Source: Tenacibaculum jejuense
GTDB lineage: Bacteria > Bacteroidota > Bacteroidia > Flavobacteriales > Flavobacteriaceae
Direction of reading: 5' to 3'
DNA: 64,000 nt
Assembly: GCF_900198195.1 (NCBI RefSeq)
Contig: NZ_LT899436.1
Coordinates: 558,001 to 622,000, forward strand
The position numbers and the translations under genes were made by a program. Positions 29,772-38,782 of the stretch are shown piece after piece. The notes under the pieces are model-generated. The model ran no database searches. It had not been told where the DNA came from and saw only the letters and a program-made list of their open reading frames with translations. Within the stretch, counting starts at the first letter, position 1; each line of letters opens with the position of its first letter.

Positions 29772-29820
29772 TTTGTTTGTTTTTTAAGGTTGTATTTAAT
29801 TGTACAATGATAAAATAAAT

Positions 29821-29848
29821 TAAAGGTTTCAATGTAATGAAACCTTTA
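29821..29848 (-). terminator. Hairpin between rpsB and tsf (attenuator or terminator)
   Basis: Perfect 11-bp stem (arms 29821-29831 and 29838-29848, 6-base loop) followed on the minus strand by ATTTATTTTA, a weak T-tract. It could partly terminate after rpsB. Confidence 0.5.
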
Positions 29849-29853
29849 AATAT

Positions 29854-30615
29854 TTATTTTGCCTCTTCAGTTTTTACTTCTTCAGCTTTCTTGCTTTCAG
29901 TCTCTTTTTCTGTTTTAGCTTTTTCTTTGTCAGCTTTTCTGTCAGCTAAACCTTCAGAAATAGCTTCAGTAACATAAGATAAAACTTTGTCAATAGACTT
30001 AGAAGCATCATCATTTGCAGGGATTACGAAATCGATCGGTCTTGGATCAGAGTTTGTATCAACCATTGCAAAGATTGGAATATTTAATTTTTGAGCTTCA
30101 GCAACTGCAATGTGCTCTTTCTTTACGTCGATTACAAATAACGCTCCTGGTAAACGAGTCATATCAGCAATAGAACCTAAATTCTTTTCTAATTTTTCAC
30201 GTTGACGGTTAATTTGTAATTTTTCTCTTTTAGATAAAGCATCGAAAGAACCATCTTGCTTCATTCTATCAATAGCAGTCATTTTCTTAACCGCTTTACG
30301 GATAGTAACAAAATTTGTTAACATACCACCTGGCCATCTTTCAGTGATGTAAGGCATGTTCACAGATTTAGATTTTTCAGCTACGATATCTTTAGCTTGT
30401 TTCTTAGTCGCTACGAATAAAATCTTACGACCAGAGTTAGCGATCTTTTTTAAAGCTTCTTTAGCCTCGTCGATCTTAGCTGAAGTTTTATATAAATCTA
30501 TAATATGAACACCATTACGCTCAGTGTAAATATAAGGTGCCATGTTTGGATTCCACTTTCTAGTTAAGTGACCGAAGTGTACTCCGTTTTCTAATAATTC
30601 TTGAATGTTTGCCAT
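29854..30615 (-). CDS. rpsB: 30S ribosomal protein S2
   Basis: The 253 residues match S2 from the start (LLENGVHFGHLTRKWNPNM) through RWPGGMLTNFVTIRK and the C-terminal PGALFVIDVKKE and DTNSDPRPIDFVIPANDDA segments. The last 30 residues are a Lys/Glu-rich tail common in Bacteroidota. It lies upstream of tsf, the standard pairing. The 118-base gap before it, after rpsI, carries a conserved-looking hairpin. Confidence 0.97.
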   Translation of the reverse strand: MANIQELLENGVHFGHLTRKWNPNMAPYIYTERNGVHIIDLYKTSAKIDEAKEALKKIANSGRKILFVATKKQAKDIVAEKSKSVNMPYITERWPGGMLTNFVTIRKAVKKMTAIDRMKQDGSFDALSKREKLQINRQREKLEKNLGSIADMTRLPGALFVIDVKKEHIAVAEAQKLNIPIFAMVDTNSDPRPIDFVIPANDDASKSIDKVLSYVTEAISEGLADRKADKEKAKTEKETESKKAEEVKTEEAK

Positions 30616-30733
30616 TTTAATAAATGTGTTTACGTTCTGTTTTCACAATAGTCCAGTAGTTTTACGTCTGAACTATTTAGATACTAAACTGTTGATAAAA
30701 AAATATTTTTTGAAAAACAGTTCCAATAAACGA

Positions 30734-31120
30734 TTAACGCTTAGAGAACTGGAATTTCTTACGTGCTTTCTTCTGACCGAATTTCTTACGCTCAACCATT
30801 CTTGGATCACGAGTTAATAATCCTTCTGGCTTTAATACTGCTTTGTGCTCTTCGTTAATTGAAACTAAAGCTCTAGTAATAGCTAAACGGATAGCTTCAG
30901 CTTGTCCTGTTACACCACCACCATAAACATTTACTTTAACATCATAAGCCTCTAAGTTTTCAGTTAACATTAAAGGTTGTCTAACTTTATATTGTAAAGT
31001 TGGAGTAGTAAAATAATTGTTTAAATCTCTTTTGTTGATCGTGATGTTTCCTTTACCTTCTGAAAGATAAATACGAGCAACAGCTGTTTTTCTTCTACCT
31101 ATTTTGTGAACTGTTTCCAT
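30734..31120 (-). CDS. rpsI: 30S ribosomal protein S9
   Basis: The 128 residues contain GRRKTAVARIYL at the start and the family's C-terminal GLLTRDPRMVERKKFG followed by KKARKKFQFSKR, ending in the universally conserved Lys-Arg that reaches the ribosomal P site. Its start codon overlaps the rplM stop by one base, so the two are translationally coupled. Confidence 0.97.
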   Translation of the reverse strand: METVHKIGRRKTAVARIYLSEGKGNITINKRDLNNYFTTPTLQYKVRQPLMLTENLEAYDVKVNVYGGGVTGQAEAIRLAITRALVSINEEHKAVLKPEGLLTRDPRMVERKKFGQKKARKKFQFSKR

Positions 31121-31575
31121 TATTTAAGATCGTTAAGGTTAATAGATTTTGGTTTTTGAGCTTCTTGAGCATGCTCTGCACCAGCATATACATATAAATT
31201 TCTAAATAAAGCGCTACCTAATTTGTTTTTAGGTAACATACCTTTTACTGCTTTTTCTACTAATCTAGTAGGGTTCTTGTCGAACATTTCTTGAGCAGTT
31301 AACGATCTTTGTCCACCTGGATAACCAGTGTGACGGATGTAAGTTTTGTTATTCCACTTACTTCCTGTTAAGTTAATTTTTTCAGCATTGATAACCACAA
31401 CATTATCACCACAGTCTACGTGAGGTGTATAATTTGGCTTGTGTTTACCTCTAATAAGTTTTGCAACTTTAGAAGCTAAACGACCCAATGATTGCCCGTC
31501 CGCATCAACAACAACCCACTCTTTGTTTACAGTTGCTTTGTTAGCTGATACTGTTTTGTAACTTAATGTGTTCAT
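31120..31575 (-). CDS. rplM: 50S ribosomal protein L13
   Basis: The 151 residues are L13, with WVVVDADGQSLGRLAS near residue 20, GDNVVVINAEKI near 56 and GMLPKNKLG near 113. It is the first gene of the rplM-rpsI transcript, possibly reading into rpsB-tsf. A good promoter lies about 60 bases upstream. Confidence 0.97.
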   Translation of the reverse strand: MNTLSYKTVSANKATVNKEWVVVDADGQSLGRLASKVAKLIRGKHKPNYTPHVDCGDNVVVINAEKINLTGSKWNNKTYIRHTGYPGGQRSLTAQEMFDKNPTRLVEKAVKGMLPKNKLGSALFRNLYVYAGAEHAQEAQKPKSINLNDLK

Positions 31576-31632
31576 ACACGATTTAGTTTTTGTCTATTAA
31601 TAAATAATTTAATTTTCCTTAAAAAAGGAGTG

Positions 31633-31662
31633 CAAATTTACAAATATTTATTTTACTGACAA
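31633..31662 (-). promoter_or_regulatory. Bacteroidota-type promoter (-33 and -7) for rplM-rpsI
   Basis: The minus strand has TTG (31660-31662), 19 bases, then TAAATTTG (31633-31640), matching the TTG-N19-21-TAnnTTTG consensus. The inferred start gives a leader of about 50 bases. Confidence 0.65.
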
Positions 31663-31734
31663 ATAGGAGGTTGGTTTAATTTTATTTAAGAATCTCAAAA
31701 TGCGAATTAACATATTGTTAAGAGATTTCTGGTA

Positions 31735-31742
31735 TACTTTTG
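31735..31742 (+). promoter_or_regulatory. Bacteroidota -7 promoter element for the DUF5916 gene
   Basis: TACTTTTG matches TAnnTTTG, with a TTG at 31715-31717 but only 17 bases of spacing. It lies 22 bases before the ATG. Confidence 0.45.
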
Positions 31743-31764
31743 CGACAACGATTCAAAACTAACA

Positions 31765-34374
31765 ATGAGGGTAAGAACATTACTGTTAATTTTTTCTATT
31801 TTTTGTTTGCAATTCGGATGGGGACAAAGTTTAGAGAAGAAAATTTATACGACTAAAAAAACTGATAAAGAGATACTTATAGATGGTAGGATAGATGATG
31901 ACGCTTGGGGTACTGTACCTTGGGGTGGTGATTTTATTCAAAAAAATCCTGAAGAAGGAGTCGCTCCTGCTTTTCAAACAAAGTTCAAAATTCTTTACGA
32001 TGCTAAATATCTTTATGTAGCTATTAGAGCTTTTGATGAATCTCCTGAAGAGATTGAAGCGCGTTTAACGCGTCGTGATGGTTTTGCCGGAGATCGTGTA
32101 AATGTAATTATAGATAGTTACCATGATAAAAGAACTGCTTTTGTTTTTACCGTTACTGCTGCAGGAGTAAAAGGTGAAGAATTTGTAACTCAAAATGGTC
32201 AAAACTGGGATGAAAGTTGGAATCCTGTTTGGTATACAGATGCGGTAATTGATGATAAAGGTTGGACAGGAGAAATGAAAATACCATTTAGTCAATTACG
32301 TTTTGGTAAAGCAAAAGAACAAATATGGGGATTGAATTTCAACAGAACAATCTTTAGAAAAAACGAGAGATCATTATGGCAAAGAATACCGAATGATATT
32401 TCTGGTTTTGTAAGTGAAGCTGGTGAATTGCATGGATTAATAGATCTAAAATCTCAAAAGCAACTAGAAATTCAGCCATTTACTGTATTGTCTTATGAAA
32501 CTTTTGAAAAAGAACCAGGGAATCCTTTCCGAGATGGAGAAAATTTTAGAGTTAATGGTGGGTTAGATGCTAAAATTGGAGTCACTAATGATTTAACTTT
32601 AGATGTTACTATAAATCCTGATTTTGGTCAGGTTGAAGCCGATCCAGGAAATATTGTATTGGATGGTTTTGATGATGTTTTCTTTAGAGAGCAAAGACCA
32701 TTCTTTGTTGAGAATAAAAATATATTTGATTTTAGGGTTGGAGGACAAGATAATGTGTTTTACAGTAGAAGAATTGGAAGGACTCCACAGACTTCTGCCG
32801 ATTCTAATGATGGAGAATTCGTAGATACACCAATTAATAGTTCAATAATTGCTGCAGCTAAGTTTTCTGGAAAAACTAGAGACGGATGGTCTATTGGTGT
32901 TTTAGAAACTGTAACAGATAATGAGTATGCTGAGATAGATAATAATGGAGAAAGAAGAGAGGTTTTAGTTGAGCCATTAACAAATTATTTTGTTACCAGA
33001 GTTCAAAAAGATTTCAATGACAGAAAGTCTTTTTTCGGAGGGATTTTTACCGCAACTAATAGAGATTTACAATCGATTAATACACTTCATAAATCAGCGT
33101 ATTCTGGTGGTTTAGATTTTAGACATGAATGGAAAAATAGAGATTACTTTATTCAAGGAAACTTCTCTATGAGTCATGTTTCAGGAAGTAAAGAAGCTAT
33201 TCAAAGAACTCAAGAATCTATTCGTCATTTATTTCAAAGAGTAGATGCTAATCACTTAAGTGTAGATCCTAACAGAACATCATTAACTGGAACGGGTGGA
33301 CGATTTTTCGGTGGGAAAAGAGGAGGAGGAAACTGGCGTTTCTTTTTAGGCGCAAACTGGAAATCTCCAGAATTTGAATTAAATGATATTGGTTTTTTAA
33401 GACAAACAGATCAAATCTGGCAATTTGGAAACATAGAATATTTATGGCAAAATCCTACTAAAATATATAGAAGAGCATCAGCAAGAGTAGTTTTAAGAAG
33501 TATGTATGATTTTGCAGGGAATTTTAACCGAATTGAATATGAAACAAGAGGAAATATTAATTGGGATAATAACTGGAATACAGAAGGAAGAATTGGATAT
33601 CGTCCGAGATCTATCCAGAATTCATTTTTAAGAGGAGGTCCGCGTTGGAGAAATTCAGAAGAAGTATATTACAATTTTGCAATTGGATCAGATTCAAGTA
33701 GAAGATTTAATTTTTCTATAGGTTATAGTAATAATTACGGTACAGACGATAGTTTTGATGTAAAGAATTATAATCTTAATTTGAATTATCAACCATTAGA
33801 TGCTTTAAGTGTTTCGTTAAGTACTAATTTTAGAGAAAACATAAATAAAACGCAATACGTTTCAGAAAGAGTAAATGGAACAACCCCAAGATATATTTTA
33901 GGAGAGATAGATAATAATAATTTGTCTTTTACATTTAGAGCAAATTATAGTATTAATCCAAATTTATCTATTCAATATTACGGACAGCCTTTTATAGCTA
34001 GAGGAAGGTATAGTAATTTTAATTATGTATCCAATTCACTTTCAGAGAATATTGATAATAGAGTTGTTTTTTTAGATGAAAATCAAATTGATTTCAACAA
34101 TGTAGATGATGTTTTTCAGATAGATGAAAATTTAGATGGGACTACAGATTATGAATTTTCTAACCCAGATTTTTCTTTTGCGCAGTTTCGATCTAATTTA
34201 GTAATGCGTTGGGAATATATACCAGGATCAGAGTTTTTCTTTGTATGGTCTCAAGGAACTACTGGAAGTCAAGATCCAGATCGATCTTTACTAGGAGGTT
34301 TGAATAATCAAATTTTAGAACAAGAATTAGAGAATATATTTTTAATTAAATTCACCTATCGATTCTTAAAGTAA
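31765..34374 (+). CDS. DUF5916 family protein: CBM9-like domain plus outer-membrane barrel
   Basis: The 869-residue protein has a signal peptide (cleavage near FGWGQ). Residues about 35-215 form a CBM9-like domain (IDGRIDDDAW at the start, then WNPVWYTDAVIDDKGWTGEMKIP). The rest is a DUF5916-type outer-membrane barrel with PDFGQVEADP near residue 290 and REQRPFFVEN near 308. The final strands end in IFLIKFTYRFLK. Members of this family are common in Bacteroidota and are thought to bind or take up carbohydrates, but no function is established. It has its own promoter element and a strong terminator, so it appears monocistronic. Confidence 0.9.
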   Translation: MRVRTLLLIFSIFCLQFGWGQSLEKKIYTTKKTDKEILIDGRIDDDAWGTVPWGGDFIQKNPEEGVAPAFQTKFKILYDAKYLYVAIRAFDESPEEIEARLTRRDGFAGDRVNVIIDSYHDKRTAFVFTVTAAGVKGEEFVTQNGQNWDESWNPVWYTDAVIDDKGWTGEMKIPFSQLRFGKAKEQIWGLNFNRTIFRKNERSLWQRIPNDISGFVSEAGELHGLIDLKSQKQLEIQPFTVLSYETFEKEPGNPFRDGENFRVNGGLDAKIGVTNDLTLDVTINPDFGQVEADPGNIVLDGFDDVFFREQRPFFVENKNIFDFRVGGQDNVFYSRRIGRTPQTSADSNDGEFVDTPINSSIIAAAKFSGKTRDGWSIGVLETVTDNEYAEIDNNGERREVLVEPLTNYFVTRVQKDFNDRKSFFGGIFTATNRDLQSINTLHKSAYSGGLDFRHEWKNRDYFIQGNFSMSHVSGSKEAIQRTQESIRHLFQRVDANHLSVDPNRTSLTGTGGRFFGGKRGGGNWRFFLGANWKSPEFELNDIGFLRQTDQIWQFGNIEYLWQNPTKIYRRASARVVLRSMYDFAGNFNRIEYETRGNINWDNNWNTEGRIGYRPRSIQNSFLRGGPRWRNSEEVYYNFAIGSDSSRRFNFSIGYSNNYGTDDSFDVKNYNLNLNYQPLDALSVSLSTNFRENINKTQYVSERVNGTTPRYILGEIDNNNLSFTFRANYSINPNLSIQYYGQPFIARGRYSNFNYVSNSLSENIDNRVVFLDENQIDFNNVDDVFQIDENLDGTTDYEFSNPDFSFAQFRSNLVMRWEYIPGSEFFFVWSQGTTGSQDPDRSLLGGLNNQILEQELENIFLIKFTYRFLK

Positions 34375-34398
34375 GAATCAGATTTTTAAAATATAAAT

Positions 34399-34432
34399 AA
34401 ATCAGCCAGAGTATTTTTACTCTGGCTGATTT
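34399..34432 (+). terminator. Intrinsic terminator after the DUF5916 gene
   Basis: Perfect 15-bp stem (arms 34399-34413 and 34418-34432, core CAGCCAGAGTA, loop TTTT) followed by a T-rich stretch. Confidence 0.85.
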
Positions 34433-34594
34433 ATTTTATGCTGTTTATTGGATTAGTTTGTGAATTACAATACTTACTGTGATAGTAGAGTTTATTACCC
34501 GATTAAAGCCTTTGTGAATTATTAATTATAACGTGTTTAATTTTCATAAGGTTCCCATATTTGATGTTATGAAAAGCAGAAGATAAAGCATAAA

Positions 34595-34622
34595 AAAAAC
34601 CACCTATACTAAGGTGGTTTTT
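34595..34622 (-). terminator. Intrinsic terminator after the OmpA-like gene
   Basis: Perfect 11-bp stem (AAAAACCACCT at 34595-34605, partner 34612-34622, 6-base loop); on the minus strand it follows the OmpA-like stop and ends in a T-run. Confidence 0.8.
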
Positions 34623-34646
34623 AAATTTTATAAATAAAATTATTTA

Positions 34647-35492
34647 TTATTCAACCTTTTGGTCTAATAAATCAAAGAATTGATTTAAACGTGGTAAAAT
34701 AATAATTTTAGTACGTCTGTTTTTCGCTTTGTTAGCAGGAGTATCATTTGCAACTAAAGGCATAAAACTACTTCTACCAGCAGCGATTAATCTAGAAGGA
34801 GCTACATTGTATTTTGCTTGTAACTCACGAACAATTGCTGTAGAACGTTTTACACTTAAATCCCAGTTATCTTTAACAGCCGCAGTGTTAATTGGAGTAT
34901 CATCAGTGTGACCTTCAATCATAACATCCATTTCTGGTTGTCCATTTACTACAGTTGCAACTTTTTGTAAAACTTTAGAAGCTTTATCTGTAATAGTATA
35001 GCTACCGCTCTTGAATAATAATTTATCAGAGATAGAAATAAATACAACGGTCTTCTCTACATTAACCTCGATATCTTGATCGTCAATTCCGTCCTGTAAT
35101 TCTTTCTTTAAATGAAATGCTACTACTAAGTTTAAAGAATCTTTCTTAGATGCAGCAGCTCTAATTTTATTAATATATTTATCTTTTTTACTTAATTGAG
35201 CTAAAGTTTCTTTAATATTATCGTTAGCACCTTTAGTTAAAACAGTTAAATTTTCAACTTGTTGAATAGTATTTTCTTTGTCTTTTCTTAGTTCGTCAAT
35301 TCTTCCTTCTAAATCTTTAGAGCGATCTTGATATTTCTCTTTTTCAACTAAACATTTTGTTAAGTTTGTTTTTACGGTTAACAATTCTTCTTTAGTTTGT
35401 TCGTGTTTTGCCTTTAGGGCTTCTAGTTCTTTTGTTGAGGCACAAGAAGCTAACAGAAAAGCAGCCGATAGAAATAATACTATTTTTTTCAT
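34647..35492 (-). CDS. OmpA-family lipoprotein with coiled-coil N-terminus
   Basis: The 281 residues begin with a lipoprotein signal (lipobox LLASC, lipidated Cys17). Residues about 22-105 form a heptad-rich coiled coil. Residues about 150-270 are an OmpA/Pal peptidoglycan-binding domain containing EGHTDDTPIN, NWDLSVKRSTAIV and a NRRTKIII ending. It should sit in the outer membrane and hold it to the cell wall. It has its own promoter element and terminator. Confidence 0.92.
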   Translation of the reverse strand: MKKIVLFLSAAFLLASCASTKELEALKAKHEQTKEELLTVKTNLTKCLVEKEKYQDRSKDLEGRIDELRKDKENTIQQVENLTVLTKGANDNIKETLAQLSKKDKYINKIRAAASKKDSLNLVVAFHLKKELQDGIDDQDIEVNVEKTVVFISISDKLLFKSGSYTITDKASKVLQKVATVVNGQPEMDVMIEGHTDDTPINTAAVKDNWDLSVKRSTAIVRELQAKYNVAPSRLIAAGRSSFMPLVANDTPANKAKNRRTKIIILPRLNQFFDLLDQKVE

Positions 35493-35516
35493 CTTTTATG
35501 TAGTTAATGTAAGTAG

Positions 35517-35524
35517 CAAATTTA
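35517..35524 (-). promoter_or_regulatory. Bacteroidota -7 promoter element for the OmpA-like gene
   Basis: The minus strand reads TAAATTTG (TAnnTTTG), about 25 bases before the ATG. It shares a 90-base divergent region with the apbE promoter element. Confidence 0.45.
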
Positions 35525-35577
35525 AAAAAATGATGAAACAAAAACTTACATTAACGGTATTTTAGTACAGATTGATT

Positions 35578-35585
35578 TATTTTTG
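35578..35585 (+). promoter_or_regulatory. Bacteroidota -7 promoter element for apbE
   Basis: TATTTTTG matches TAnnTTTG and overlaps the upstream TTG codon at 35583, so that codon is probably not on the mRNA. This supports the ATG at 35604. Confidence 0.45.
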
Positions 35586-35603
35586 TTAAAAAATTATAAA
35601 TTA

Positions 35604-36602
35604 ATGGCTCCAAAATACTATTCTTTCCTGCTTATTTTCCTAGTTTTTTTTCAATCGTGTAAGGTAGAAGAAAAAAAGGAAGAAGTTCAAAAAACACAAG
35701 AATTATATACTAAATTAAGAGGAAATGTTTTTGGAACAACATATAATATAATTTACAAGAGCACTGAAAATTTTCAGGAACCAATTAATGTCATATTTAA
35801 AGATTTTAATAATTCATTATCTACCTACATACCAACATCTTTAATTTCTAAAATAAATCAAAACGATTCAACAGTTGTTGTAGATGCTTATTTTATTGAA
35901 GCTTTTGATAAAGCAAAACGCCTATACAAAGAAACCGATGGATATTTTGATCCAACCATAGGGAAATTAATTAATGCGTATGGTTTTGGTTCTGGTAAAG
36001 AAAAGAAGAATCTTACTTCAGATGAGATTAAAGAATTAATGAAGATTACAGGTTTTGATAAAATGACTTTAAAAGATAATAAAGTTATAAAAGCTCCAGA
36101 AATGGAATTTAATGTTAATGCTTATGCAAAAGGATTGGGTATTGATGTGGTAGGACGATTTCTTGAAAGCAAAAATATTAAAGATTATTTAGTTGAAATA
36201 GGTGGTGAAATTAGAGCTAGAGGTAAAAACTCTAGAAATTCTGCTTGGAAAGTAGCAATTGATGATCCTAAAACCGATGGATCAAGAAGTCAGTCTCGAT
36301 TTATTTTATTAGATAATCAATCTATGGCAACTTCAGGAAATTACAGAAAGTTTAAAGTCAATGAAAAAGGAGAAAAAATTGTACATACTGTAAATCCCAA
36401 AACAGGATTAGCTCAAGAGAATAATTTATTAAGTGCTTCAGTTTTAATGAATGGAGATTGTGCAGATGTTGATGCTTATGCTACAGCATTTATGGCAATG
36501 GGATTAGAAAAAACTAAACTTTTCTTAGAAAAACATCCAGAATTAAAAGTAGTATTACTTTTCACAAATGCCCAAGGTGAAATAGAGGAGTATTCAAACT
36601 AA
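35604..36602 (+). CDS. apbE: FAD:protein FMN transferase (ApbE family)
   Basis: The enzyme attaches FMN to threonine residues of exported flavoproteins such as Nqr and Rnf subunits. The frame opens at TTG 35583, but ATG 35604 gives MAPKYYSFLLIFLVFFQSC, a lipoprotein signal, and lies after the promoter element, so I start there (332 residues). ApbE hallmarks are the early LRGNVFGTTYNI, GGEIRARG, MATSGNYRKF and the Mg/FAD-binding DVDAYATAFMAMG. It probably acts as a lipoprotein facing the periplasm. No flavoprotein target lies in the window. Confidence 0.92.
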   Translation: MAPKYYSFLLIFLVFFQSCKVEEKKEEVQKTQELYTKLRGNVFGTTYNIIYKSTENFQEPINVIFKDFNNSLSTYIPTSLISKINQNDSTVVVDAYFIEAFDKAKRLYKETDGYFDPTIGKLINAYGFGSGKEKKNLTSDEIKELMKITGFDKMTLKDNKVIKAPEMEFNVNAYAKGLGIDVVGRFLESKNIKDYLVEIGGEIRARGKNSRNSAWKVAIDDPKTDGSRSQSRFILLDNQSMATSGNYRKFKVNEKGEKIVHTVNPKTGLAQENNLLSASVLMNGDCADVDAYATAFMAMGLEKTKLFLEKHPELKVVLLFTNAQGEIEEYSN

Positions 36603-36703
36603 TTTACCTAGCTTTAGGTATATTTTAAATTTCTTTCTCATAATATTTTAGTGGAGGTCTTAAATAAGATCAATCACAGGTCATAAACTATAAATACATA
36701 AAA

Positions 36704-37999
36704 ATGAGAAGGGGATTATTTGTCATTTTTGTAGCTGTTAATTTTTATATCTCAACTGCACAATCTAATTATGAAATTGCAAAGGTCTATTTCAGTAAAG
36801 CTGAAAAAGATATGGAGAAAATAGACTATCAGTCTGCAAAAATTAATTTCGATAAAGGAGTATCCAAAATAGATTCTATTCAAAAAGCTAAAGTTGCTGA
36901 AATGGGAACTCTTATATACTACGAGCTTAAAGCATATGCAGAAGCAAGGGATTTCGCAAAAAAGTATTTTCAATTATCTAGAAGTAAATCTTCAGAAACT
37001 TACAAGCAAATGTTGGAATTGTATGTTGATATTGAAGAAAAATTAGAGAAGATTGAAGCACAACAAAAAGAAAAAGAACAGCTAAAGTTAATGGCTGAAA
37101 AAGAACAAAAACGAATAGATTCATTAAAACGTGAATGGAATGTTATCTCAGATGCGTTATCTATTAAAGCTGATACAATTTTTAAATTTAATGCTTTTGG
37201 TTTTGCTATTTTTAAAAAGGAAGATAAATATGGTTTATTGAATGACAGAGGCAAAGTGTTAATTAAACCAAATTTATATAAGAAAGCCTTAACTTTTGAA
37301 GGGGTATTTTTATTTCTAGATAAACCAAGAAAAGCAACGCAGATTTATTGTTACAAGTCGAAAGAAAATGAGGGTTTTGAGTTACCAGATATCAAAAGTG
37401 TAAGTTCGATGTCTCTTTTTTTTGAGGCAGTTTTATTACCAAGGGGAAATCAGCAATTGGTAGCTTATCCGAATAACAGTTCAAACACATTTATTTTTGA
37501 TTTAGTTAATGAGAGTTCTCTTCGAATTAAAAACATTGAAGGACAATTAAAGGCTATGAAAAAAGCGGATATAATTGATAAGTACGATGAAGATGAGAAC
37601 ATCGTAAAGATTGATAAAAAATGGTATAAGTTAGGTGGTCATTTAGGTGGAGATATTTATACATTATATGATGAAGAAACTGAAAAGTTAAAAGGATATT
37701 TATTTGGCTCTTCTAAAATTTCTGAAAACGAGAATCGAGTTTTATTGGCCGAAGATATTGGCTATTTAGGTAGTTTTTATAAAAATAAAATTCAGGCTCA
37801 AAAAGGAAAAAATACGAGTTGGTATAATATTCTTGGAGAAAAAGTTAGTAAAATGAAAGATGCCAAAGGAACTTATACTAACGATGTAGTTATTGAAAAG
37901 AAAGCTACAGGTAAGTATCAACTTAAAAAGGACGGAGTTGTATTTTTAAGAGATAAAAAACTTCAACCTTTAGAGAATTATTTGAAAGAAAATAAATAA
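36704..37999 (+). CDS. Exported protein with helical N-terminus and a WG-repeat-like segment
   Basis: This 431-residue protein starts with a signal peptide (cleavage near STAQS). Residues about 25-105 look like TPR-type helices (YFSKAEKDMEKIDYQSAKINF). Residues about 108-150 are a charged coiled coil rich in Glu, Lys and Gln. Near residue 170, KYGLLNDRGKVLIKPNLY resembles one WG repeat. The C-terminal 250 residues are beta-rich and I do not recognise them. The gene stops 4 bases before the convergent methyltransferase gene, with no obvious terminator between. Confidence 0.75.
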   Translation: MRRGLFVIFVAVNFYISTAQSNYEIAKVYFSKAEKDMEKIDYQSAKINFDKGVSKIDSIQKAKVAEMGTLIYYELKAYAEARDFAKKYFQLSRSKSSETYKQMLELYVDIEEKLEKIEAQQKEKEQLKLMAEKEQKRIDSLKREWNVISDALSIKADTIFKFNAFGFAIFKKEDKYGLLNDRGKVLIKPNLYKKALTFEGVFLFLDKPRKATQIYCYKSKENEGFELPDIKSVSSMSLFFEAVLLPRGNQQLVAYPNNSSNTFIFDLVNESSLRIKNIEGQLKAMKKADIIDKYDEDENIVKIDKKWYKLGGHLGGDIYTLYDEETEKLKGYLFGSSKISENENRVLLAEDIGYLGSFYKNKIQAQKGKNTSWYNILGEKVSKMKDAKGTYTNDVVIEKKATGKYQLKKDGVVFLRDKKLQPLENYLKENK

Positions 38000-38003
38000 C
38001 TGT

Positions 38004-38780
38004 TTATTGTCCTGTTTTATAGCATAAAGGTAAAATTTCACCTTTAGCTAAAGCATATCGCTCCACTAGTTCTGGGGCGATTTGTTTTGTGTAATCTACT
38101 TCTTTTACATCAAAACCTATAGAACGTAGTTTGTTGAAATAATCTCTTCCATAAACACGAACATGATCGTATTGACCAAATATTTTAGCTCTTTCCTTAG
38201 GGTCTGTAATAGAGTCATCTTCAAAAGTAGTTTCTCTGTTTAAATCTTGAGGAATTTGAAAGATACCATAACCACCTGGTTTTAAAATACGATACAATTC
38301 TTGCATTGCTTTCGTATCATCTGGAATATGTTCTAATACATGATTGCAAAAAATAATATCGAAAGATTCATCTTCAAAAGGCAAATCACAAATATCTGCT
38401 TTAACATCAGCAATTGGCGATTCTAAATCTGAAGTGATGTATTCTAGATTGTTTAATGCTCTAAAACGGTGTAAAAAACATTGTTCAGGAGCAATATGTA
38501 ATAGTTTTCTCTTTTCTTTAGATGAAAAAAAGTTGGTTTCTTGCTGTAAATATAACCAAAGTAAGCGATGTCTTTCTAACGAAAGAGTAGATGGAGATAA
38601 TACATTTTCACGTTGAACTTCATAACCATAAGGTAGCATCTTTTTAAAAGATTTCCCATCGATAGGATCAGTGAAATTATCTCCTTTTAACCACCAAGCA
38701 ATTACAGGGCGAACCCAATAACTAGTTTTAATTAAAATTGGTCTTGGAATCGTATTTAAAACAGTCTTAAAAAGCGACAC
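38004..38780 (-). CDS. Class I SAM-dependent methyltransferase
   Basis: The 258 residues contain a Rossmann-type methyltransferase core: LLHIAPEQ (motif I region), DICDLPFEDESFDIIFCNHVLEHI (motifs II-III) and RILKPGGYGIFQIP. The core form is the Methyltransf_11 type, used on small molecules, lipids and sugars; the substrate is not evident. It starts 2 bases after the stop of map and should be co-transcribed with it. Confidence 0.85.
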   Translation of the reverse strand: MSLFKTVLNTIPRPILIKTSYWVRPVIAWWLKGDNFTDPIDGKSFKKMLPYGYEVQRENVLSPSTLSLERHRLLWLYLQQETNFFSSKEKRKLLHIAPEQCFLHRFRALNNLEYITSDLESPIADVKADICDLPFEDESFDIIFCNHVLEHIPDDTKAMQELYRILKPGGYGIFQIPQDLNRETTFEDDSITDPKERAKIFGQYDHVRVYGRDYFNKLRSIGFDVKEVDYTKQIAPELVERYALAKGEILPLCYKTGQ

Positions 38781-38782
38781 GA

